Source: Quercus robur (Eukaryota; Streptophyta; Magnoliopsida; Fagales; Fagaceae). Taken from it: 64,000 nt of DNA. The translations under genes and the position numbers were made by a program. The notes beneath the pieces were generated by a model. It made no database searches. It was not told the DNA's origin and saw nothing but the letters and a program-made list of their open reading frames with translations. Location: NCBI RefSeq assembly GCF_932294415.1, contig NC_065545.1:19847357-19911356 (forward strand), read 5' to 3'. Of this stretch, positions 56,761-64,000 are shown piece by piece (within the stretch, counting starts at the first letter, position 1; each line of letters starts with the position of its first letter).

Positions 56761-58039
56761 TCGAGTTCAGATTCTCCCTTTCATCAGGCATTTCATAAGG
56801 CGCCGAGCAGGGGTTGTCCTCGGCAACGGCTATTGCTCGGCGTGGGCCACAGTACCTGGGCCCTCACGCAAAGCGGGCCTGGGCCGCGAATCCATTTAGC
56901 CCATGAATTAAGGGATATTTCTACAACCTCTGGCCACACGGTACTCTCTGATGTCACAATGACTGAGGTGCGCCTTTACGAGGCTCTTTAATCTTGTGGT
57001 TGCAGTTGATGTTGGAAGTTGAGCCAGAACTGTTTTGTCTGTAGCGTACCTTGGGATGCTGCGTGAGTTGACTGCCACCCCCTTATCTTTTCAAATAAAC
57101 AGGAGGAGGAGAAAGTTGCTTTATATACGCACAACTCCTTCAATTTTCTCCCATATCATAACTCCCACTTCCGGAGCTCTCCTCCCTTGACATAACATGT
57201 CTAAGGCAGGGGTTGGGAAGAAAGAACTCTCTCCGCCGCAGAAGCACCGTGTCCTCATGAGACTCAAAGTAGTAAGGTATGGGCACAGGAAGCATAAGTT
57301 CAGGAGAACACTCCATTTCGACCGAGGGGGAGGGGGGTCTCTCCCTCTTTTAGTCAAAATCCGAAGCAGGTTCTGTCCATGCCAGAATTTTGGTGTGGCA
57401 GAAGAAAGATTTTCCGCCATCAGCGCCTCTGCTTTGCGGCAGGCGTATATTTAGAGAAAGCCCCTCAACCTCCAACTCCCTGCACCTTTCCTTCAACGGT
57501 GTCAGGCTCAAGTTGGGTCTCTTTTGCTGTTTGAGTTGTGGGCATGTGAAAGCATTGAGGAAGAACAAGGTCTTGGGGCTGTAGTCAACCTCTCCGCTGA
57601 CCTACTTCCTTAGCTTCATTTTATTCTCTTGTATCTTCCTTTCTTTTCGGTTATGCAATGAGTTTTGACGCAAACTGATTCCAGCTTTTCATTGTACGCT
57701 GTACTATTTCTTTGTTTTAGTGATAATGGAAATTTCTTTACTTGTTTTGGATACTGTTCCTTTGATTACACTACTTTGTGAGTGAGTGTACCCCATGCGT
57801 GTGTTTCTTTCAGAATATTTAGAGCAGAATAGCTTGAAACATAATCTAACTAACTCCAATTTATCAATACTACCAGGCATTATATCGATAATTCATAGTA
57901 AATCAAACTTAGGAAACTAACCGGGATAACAGTCGAATATTCTGTGATAAGCGTGTGAACACCGCCCAAGGCTGATAATCTCTAAATAATCCATCCGAGC
58001 AATCGACTGGGAAGTAGGGGACTCCGATGGTGCTTTTGT

Positions 58040-59342
58040 GTACTTGGCTTCCCCATAGGCCTGAGTCCGAGGATCATATAAGGCCTAGGTTCCGTCCAAA
58101 ACTTACGGTTTTTATTTTGCGTACTTGGTTTCCCCATAGGCTTGGGTCCGAGGACCATGCAATGCCTTGGTTCTGTCCAAAACCTGTAAGATCTCTTTCT
58201 TGTACTTGGTTTCCCCATAGACTTGGGTCCGAGGACCATGCAATGCCTTGGTTCTGTTCAAAACTTGTAAGATCTCTTTTTTGTACTTGGTTTCCCCATA
58301 GGCTTGGGTCCGAGGACCATGCAATGCCTTGGTTCTGTCCAAAACCTGTAAGATCTCTTTCTTGTACTTGGTTTCCCCATAGGCTTGGGTCCGAGGACCA
58401 TGCAATGCCTTGGTTCTGTCCAAAACCTGTAAGATCTCTTTCTTGTACTTGGTTTCCCCATAGGCTTGGGTCCGAGGACCATGCAATGCCTTGGTTCTGT
58501 CCAAAACTTGTAAGATCTCTTTTTTTTTTTACTTGGTTTCCCCATAGGCTTGGGTCCGAGGACCATGCAATGCCTTGGTTCTGTCCAAAACCTGTAAGAT
58601 CTCTTTCTTGTACTTGGTTTCCCCATAGGCTTGGGTCCGAGGACCATGCAATGCCTTGGTTCTGTCCAAAACTTGTAAGATCTCTTTTTTTTTTTACTTG
58701 GTTTCCCCATAGGCTTGGGTCCGAGGACCATGCAATGCCTTGGTTCTGTCCAAAACCTGTAAGATCTCTTTCTTGTACTTGGTTTCCCCATAGGCTTGGG
58801 TCCGAGGACCATGCAATGCCTTGGTTCTGTCCAAAACTTGTAAGATCTCTTTTTTGTACTTGGTTTCCCCATAGGCTTGGGTCCGAGGACCATGCAATGC
58901 CTTGGTTCTGTCCAAAACTTGTAAGATCTCTTTTTTGTACTTGGTTTCCCCATAGGCTTGGGTCCGAGGACCATGCAATGCCTTGGTTCTGTCCAAAACT
59001 TGTAAGATCTCTTTTTTGTATTTGGTTTCCCCATAGGCTTGGGTCCGAGGACCATGCAATGCCTTGGTTCTGTCCAAAACTTGTAAGATCTCTTTTTTGT
59101 ACTTGGTTTCCCCATAGGCTTGGGTCCGAGGACCATGCAATGCCTTGGTTCTGTCCAAAACTTGTAAGATCTCTTTTTTGTATTTGGTTTCCCCATAGGC
59201 TTGGGTCCGAGGACCATGCAATGCCTTGGTTCTGTCCAAAACTTATAAGATCTCTTTTTTGTACTTGGTTTCCCCATAGGCTTGGGTCCGAGGACCATGC
59301 AATGCCTTGGTTCTGTCCAAAACTTGTAAGATCTCTTTTTAA
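58040..59342 (+). repeat. 81-bp tandem array, about 16 units
   Basis: The unit TACTTGGTTTCCCCATAGGC ... TCCGAGGACCATGCAATGCC ... GTCCAAAACTTGTAAGATCT repeats every 81 bases (starts at 58122, 58203, 58284, 58365, 58446), with two 84-base units caused by longer T runs. The first unit is diverged; 15 are nearly identical. Variants (AACCTG versus AACTTG) alternate in a way that implies duplication of two-unit blocks. Because 81 and 84 are multiples of three and the unit lacks stops, both strands stay open for more than 340 codons. I regard these frames as non-coding. Confidence 0.9.
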
Positions 59343-59601
59343 GTAGTCTTTTCTCTATACTTATTTATTTTTCGAAGGTTAGCCCCTAGGCCAGGGAGGG
59401 GAGAGTTGGCTTGAGGCCGGAAGCCCCTAGAGCTGCCCGTGCCGTTAGCAATGCAAGGCGTAGCCCCTAGCAGAAGCTTATGGCGGAGCAACAACTGCAC
59501 GTCGCCGGAGATGGGAAAGACTCGTGAATCTTTGCTTGCTAGAGAACTGACTCATGCGCCACCCGTGCCAACGCGCAAGCCTTCCCACAGACAGCGCCAA
59601 T

Positions 59602-60353
59602 TGTAGGGACACGATCCTCAAACGACCCAACGATGAGGTTGGGCTCGCGCGTGAAAGATCCCCCACAATAATATTTGTAGAGAGTGGGCTTGAAAGGCTA
59701 GCGTTGGGTCACAGGGTGTTGGTACAGGCCGGACCTTAGATAAACCTAGACTAGAAAAGATCTTAATCCGGATATCCAAGCCCAATAGCTTTATAAATTG
59801 AGGGATTGGACTCCTCGGATCATGTCCGAGGAGCACTAGTGTTTTTCTCCGGTTACCCGTTGATGGGTTTTCCATGGTGGAGCGCATATATTATCCGGAC
59901 ATTCTCATTCCTGGAGTTTTTCCCCAGGAAGTGAGATGGGGGTCCCCTTCTAATTAGTTTTCCTTTCCTTTTATACTAGCCTACGTTTGTTGTCCCTCGT
60001 CCACGTATAGGGTCGATCTTTCCAGGACAGATATCTGTCCCATCAATCTAATCCCGAAATTGTTGGAGATGATCAATAAAGCTTAAGAATCCGGCTTTGT
60101 TAGATGCAGTGTCATATCAGTGAAGGGTATTAAGGACAACTCCCCCAAGATATTTTCTGATCTTTCAAGTTAGCTTGTATTCCACTCTAATCCATGAGAC
60201 TTTGGGTCTGCCGAGGACTAAGCTGTCCTCGGCTGTATCTTCGGGCCACTTTGGGCTTCCTATTTTTGGACTTGGGCCCTGGCCTCCTTTAGTTTGGACC
60301 TGTGGACTCCCCATAAGCGAGCGGGCCGGACCCATAAACTATTGGGCCCCACA
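59602..60353 (-). repeat. LTR (right) of the young non-autonomous element
   Basis: 752 bp, starts TGTAGGGACACGATCCTC and ends ATTGGGCCCCACA, followed by the CCAGA duplication. It ends about 740 bp upstream of the GPX start codon. Confidence 0.92.
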
Positions 60354-60745
60354 CCAGATATTATAAATCACAATTTACAATACAGCCTCTTTTTTTCGAA
60401 ATCGGCAAAAGAGGTCAAAGTTTGTTTGGTTTTTGTTTGTTTTATTTTTTCTTCAGATAGAAATCTTACTTTAAACGAACTTGAGCGTAATCTAACTAGA
60501 GATGTTATTATAATGAATTCCAAATATTATGAATCACAATTTACAAAACAACCTCTCTTAATTGGAATCTGTAAAAGAGGTAAAAAGTCTGTTTAGCTTT
60601 TGGTATTTTTTTTTTCCTCAAATGGAAATCTTAATTTAAACTAACTCAAGTGTATAATTTGACAAAAGGTCAAAGTTTGTTTGGTTTTTTTTTTTTTTTT
60701 TTTTTTTTTTCCTCAAATAGATATTTTACTTTAAACTAACTTAAA
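60354..60745 (+). repeat. Local tandem repeat (about 155 bp) into which the LTR element inserted
   Basis: The blocks TATTATAAATCACAATTTAC at 60359 and TATTATGAATCACAATTTAC at about 60525 start two units that share CAACCTCT.., AAAGAGGT, TTTAGCTTTTGG/TTTGTTTGGTTTTTG and CTCAAATGGAAATCTTA. A third partial unit follows at about 60660-60740 with a long poly(T). The left part of the first unit (GAATTCCAGA) is at 54211-54220, across the LTR element. Confidence 0.65.
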
Positions 60746-60747
60746 GG

Positions 60748-60900
60748 TAATTTAACATTAATTGTGATGCCTCCACAACATTTTTATAATATTGGTTTTA
60801 ATTTAAATCTATCACTTCAATTACTATTTTATCTACCTATAACAACCATTAATAACCTAACATTTAAGTTTTGTTGTAAAAATAGCATTGACTTGGTATT
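60748..60900. mobile_element. Palindromic MITE (family of 4.9 and 11.5 kb)
   Basis: The ends GCCTCCACAACATTTTTATA and, reverse complemented, GCTATTTTTACAACAAAACT surround ATAACAACCATTAATAACCT, which matches the reverse of the 11.5-kb copy. It lies about 200 bp upstream of the GPX start codon. Confidence 0.55.
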
Positions 60901-61096
60901 TTTCAAAACATAAAAGATAAAAATGAAACCATTAACCGACCCATGAGGTCCCAAATAAGTAGTAACAACAGAACAGAGCAAAACAAGCTAGGCCTCTGCC
61001 GTACGTAAGACGAACTCGTTTGAAACCACTGCTTCTTCTTGGTACTCAAAATAAAAATAGGAAAACCTATTTTCTGTTTCCATCAAACTCAGCAAA
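60901..61096 (+). promoter_or_regulatory. Proximal upstream region and leader of the GPX gene
   Basis: About 200 bp between the MITE and the ATG. No convincing TATA box; AAACAAGCTAGG and a C/T-rich leader (CTGTTTCCATCAAACTCAGC) are present. The short distance means most of the distal promoter has been supplied by repeats and the young LTR. Confidence 0.4.
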
Positions 61097-63426
61097 ATGG
61101 GTGGTAATCAGTCTGTCCCAGAAAAATCTATCCATGAGTTCACTGTCAAGGTAATTTTTTGTTTTGTTTAATTCCATTCCATTCAATCACAAAAACTGAT
61201 CTTTCTCTGAAAATTCTGGTTTTTTTTTTTTTTTTTCTTTTCCTTTGGTTGTGGGAATTGGTGCAGGATGCTAAGGGCAAAGATGTGGACCTTAGCATTT
61301 ATAAAGGCAAAGTGCTTCTTGTGGTTAACGTTGCTTCCAAATGGTTCATAAACTTTTCCTTGTTTTACTTCTTTGGGATTAGATTTTGTGTTTTTTTTTT
61401 TTTTTTTAATTAATTGGGAGGTCTTTGTATAACCAAATAACTAACTAAGTTTCAATTTTTGCTCATGGGGTTTTTGATTTTGAATGAATAGTGGGTTTAC
61501 AGACTCGAATTACACCCAGTTGACTGAGGTTTACAGCAAATACAAGGACAAAGGTTTGGGCTTTTGTGCTCTTCTATCAATTTTTTCGATTCCTGTGTGT
61601 GTGTGTGTATTTATGTACTTACGTGTATGAAAATGAGCTTTGTGATCCACCTGTTATTGATTTAGTTGGAATTTCCTATTTATATGATGAATTAAATCTC
61701 AAAAAAAAAAAAAAATCTGCTTTGTTACCTTCGTTCTTTGTCATATACCCATGTTGGATTTTTCTGGTTACTACTATTATCTGCGGTCTTATGAAATAGT
61801 ACCGATCAAAATGTTGTTAATGTTTTTGCTTTTTTTTTGGTCATTGTTGAGGGGAAATTACAGTGTGATGACAATCTCATAAATAGTTTTTGATATGGGT
61901 TGTTTAATATATTCAGTAGTGATTTAGCTTTGTAATTATCAGTTAAGGCACAAGTCAATAATTTTAATTTTATCCATGAGTGTTACAGTTGACCACATGT
62001 TTTTGGGTGATTTCAGGTCTAGAAATCTTGGCATTTCCATGTAATCAATTTTTGCACCAAGAGCCTGCTACAAGCCAGGAGGTACAAGAATTTGCCTGCA
62101 CGCGATACAAAGCTGAATATCCAATATTTCAAAAGGTAATCTGATTTTTTTTTTCTTCTTCGTTATAATGGGATTTTCTGAATTCCATATAAGACATCAG
62201 TATTACACATGCATGGCATGTGCGCACACACACTCACAGTCACTGTTTAGGATCTTGTAATATTTGGAGTTCTTTTGCATGGATTGCAAATTGAAGTATA
62301 ATTATTGCCTTTTGGTGTCATGTTATGTTCTCTGTCAGAAAGCAATTTTTGGAACTTGCAAATTAAAAACCTGTAATGGGAACTTGTGCTTTTCTCTGCA
62401 AGATGCTGCAAGAACCATGAATCTTTTAGTCCATGTGAATAGATCAAGTTGTTAGCTTTACTCTCTGGAATTTCTTAAAAGAGGATGAGTTTAACTAATT
62501 AGAATGAAATGGAGAGGGAAGTGGTTGCTAGATCCCTTGCTGCCTCATCATTCCCCCAGCAGTTGGAATGTTCTGCGGTTTCTGTTTTTTGAAGAAGCAC
62601 ATCATATCTCAAAGTATCTTGAGGGGCATGATTGATACTGGTCAATTCAAATATAGATGTGAGAATGAGAAAAAAACTTCATTCTAAGAATATAAGTTCA
62701 TGTTATGGTTAATTCAGAGAACCATTTGGGAAGTTAAAAAATAAAGATCAGTTCATATTCTATGTTAAGAATTGTCTAGAATTTTGAAAAATATTGGATT
62801 ATTTTGGGTTCCAATTTTAAATGAAGCATTGGAGGTAATTTTGGGACTCTTGGGTATGGACGACAATGTCAAGTTTTCTTGGGAGTTGATAATCTGGCTC
62901 TAACTGAGGTTGGAAGTGACGGGAAACAGAATAGAAGTTGACATTACATCAGAGCTACATAATTTTACCTTTCATGTATACTGTTGCTTATTTCCCATTT
63001 AAATAATTGCACTATTATGTTTGTTGGCTTTTCATCCATAAATATCGTTTGCCAAGTAAGTCAGAACTTTTTAAGATTGACTATTTCACAATCGGCAATC
63101 TACCTAATAGATCTCTGCTTCCCTTTATATCTAGATACGTTGCAATGGATCGGATACCGCGCCTGTCTACAAGTTCCTCAAATCAAGTAAAACTGGATTC
63201 GCGGGGTCTAGGATAAAGTGGAATTTCACCAAGTTCTTATTGGATGGGGAAGGCCGTGTCATTCAACGCTATGGCTCATCCATTTCTCCTTTGTCCATTG
63301 AGGTATCATTTCTTGCTCTCTCCAAGAGAGCATTGTTAGCTTGCTTTCTAGTATTCTCATTCCTCCCCCCTTTCATTTGTATGTTTGACGCAGGGTGACA
63401 TCAAGAAAGCATTGGGAATTGCATGA
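61097..63426 (+). CDS. GPX5: Glutathione peroxidase (thioredoxin-type, GPX4/5-like), 170 aa, 6 exons
   Basis: Exons: 61097-61150, 61267-61343, 61492-61553, 62017-62135, 63135-63302, 63394-63426 (513 nt; phases close). The enzyme reduces H2O2 and lipid hydroperoxides; plant members use thioredoxin rather than glutathione (known). Visible residues: peroxidatic Cys44 in NVASKCGFT (the codon spans introns 2/3), Gln75 and Asn74 in LAFPCNQF, resolving Cys92 in QEFACTRYK, and the active-site Trp133/Asn134 in [10 protein letters not shown]. Cys107 (IRCNG) is an additional cysteine. The length is that of the family without a plastid transit peptide. The N-terminus [18 protein letters not shown] resembles Arabidopsis GPX4/5, and Gly2 with Ser6 makes N-myristoylation and membrane attachment plausible. 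The donor of intron 2 (GTTCAT) is weak. The paralogue name is by similarity from memory. Confidence 0.95.
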
Positions 63427-63935
63427 GACTAGTACTCAGTTCTGCTAGTAAGAATAAATTTATTCAAAGCTACTACTATTGGTGCCAGAAATTTTTTATG
63501 GTAATTATGTTTTAGGTATTCCTGAGTCTTATATATCTGTATTTCCCATATAGGAATTTCACTTCCTTTGTTGTAATTGCCAGTTTCTGTGCTTATGTAT
63601 TGATGGGATGTATTGTTAAAGATTTAGTTGTTCAAATGAGTGAATCACTATGTGCGGTTGAAAAAACGTTGAGAAGTATATACATCCATTTTTAGAGGGT
63701 TTTGTTAAGAGCTTGCACGCAAAGCTCACCTCCACCTTAATCACATGATTTGTATGTCAAAGTGTCACAAGAATGTTTCAATTAACAGCCTGCACCTTTA
63801 ATTTTTTGGCTGATACTGTATTGAATCTAAGACTTTAAGTCTTTCCCTTCCTTTTAATAAGGGCCGGTATTGGATTAATACCTGATCGCAGGGGCCTGAT
63901 CGGAGGGAGAGACTGGCTGCTTTTATGAACTTAAA
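63427..63935 (+). terminator. GPX 3' UTR and polyadenylation region
   Basis: AATAAA at about 63451, T-rich sequence with TTGTAATTG and TGTATTGATGGG-type elements follow within 200 bases. A transcript end at about 63600-63650 is plausible. No further gene is seen to the window edge. Confidence 0.45.
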
Positions 63936-64000
63936 TTTTAAATTTTTTCACAACAGGTTAAGGTGATAAGTTGTGATTAGTAGGTAATTAAAATGGTCTT
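63936..64000. mobile_element. Possible start of another palindromic MITE, cut by the window end
   Basis: TTTTTTCACAACAGGTTAAG ... GATAAGTTGTGATTAGTAGG resembles the CACAACAAATTTTACGTGG...AGTTGTTAT part of the copy at 11.5 kb. Only a partial sequence is available. Confidence 0.3.

Larger units (their letters stand above)
54221..60353 (-). mobile_element. Young non-autonomous LTR retrotransposon, 6.1 kb, Tat-like
   Basis: LTRs 54221-54972 and 59602-60353 (752 bp each, TGTAG...CCCCACA); target duplication CCAGA (54216-54220, 60354-60358). The LTRs differ at only about ten positions by eye (about 1.3%), so insertion is recent. The minus-strand primer-binding region ATTGGCGCTGTCTGTGGGAA abuts 59602, and a polypurine tract (TTTTGAGGGGCTAT, minus strand) abuts 54972. 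Both resemble those of the Tat-like element at 39-50 kb. The interior has no gag or pol. It holds plus-strand remnants (about 55430-55660, 57200-57450) and a large tandem array. The ends look whole; lacking its own enzymes, it would depend on a related element. Confidence 0.88.

Noticed and set aside
58027-59346. 439-codon + frame and overlapping minus frames (58112-58504, 58258-59298, 58694-59239) as repeat-protein genes
   Set aside because: All frames are by-products of the 81-bp unit being a multiple of three without stops. They lie inside a non-autonomous LTR element and show no known domain.

Overview
The window is nuclear DNA of a eudicot plant. This is shown by GT-AG introns, a HUA2-type PWWP/CID gene, a plant cysteine glutathione peroxidase and dense plant transposons. 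The repeat families (tRNA-derived SINEs, GCTGAAA-type hAT MITEs, Tat-like LTR elements) look like those of a woody Fagales/Fagaceae species such as oak; that placement is an inference from memory.

Only two host protein genes are supported. (1) A HUA2-like gene on the + strand has its coding part at 21458-37735: 11 coding exons and 1434 codons, with the reading phase closing at every junction. It encodes an N-terminal PWWP domain, a long acidic/serine-rich region with basic nuclear-localisation stretches, a CID/RPR domain and a proline-rich tail. One intron is GC-AG, and a 47-codon upstream ORF lies in the leader. (2) A phospholipid-hydroperoxide-type glutathione peroxidase (GPX4/5-like, 170 aa, 6 exons) lies on the + strand at 61097-63426. 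The two genes have no evident functional link; they are neighbours across about 23 kb of transposons.

Layout. 1-2450: rearranged fossil of a caulimovirid-like sequence (coat- and movement-protein-like parts). 2.5-11 kb: AT-rich intergenic DNA with two SINEs, a cluster of non-autonomous Helitrons (5386-7568 +, 8195-9263 -, 9918-10995 +, plus isolated ends) and MITEs. 11.69-12.14 kb: a diverged duplicate of the segment that lies just upstream of the HUA2-like gene (20.45-20.91 kb). 12.15-12.92 kb: a near-perfect 351-bp-arm foldback element. 12.93-18.67 kb: a nearly full-length but dead L1-type LINE. The foldback sits inside the LINE's left target-site duplication, so it arrived later. 18.7-20.4 kb: two tandem copies of a non-autonomous element, the first split by a MITE that itself carries a MITE. 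21-38.5 kb: the HUA2-like gene, whose large introns 1, 2 and 4 hold Helitron, LINE and MITE debris. 39.2-51.9 kb: two LINE 3' fragments in opposite orientation, one split by a 10.4-kb Tat-like Ty3/gypsy fossil (39348-49737, LTRs about 8-9% different by eye). 52.0-52.6 kb: a hAT MITE. 54221-60353: a young 6.1-kb non-autonomous LTR element (LTRs about 1% different) carrying an 81-bp tandem array that is open on both strands. 61-63.5 kb: the GPX gene.

I found no CRISPR, rRNA, tRNA or clearly new protein system. The most informative signals are structural: nested insertions that can be put in order, the promoter-segment duplication, the foldback, and the shared architecture of the two LTR elements. 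Coordinates of repeats are by eye and may be off by a few bases.
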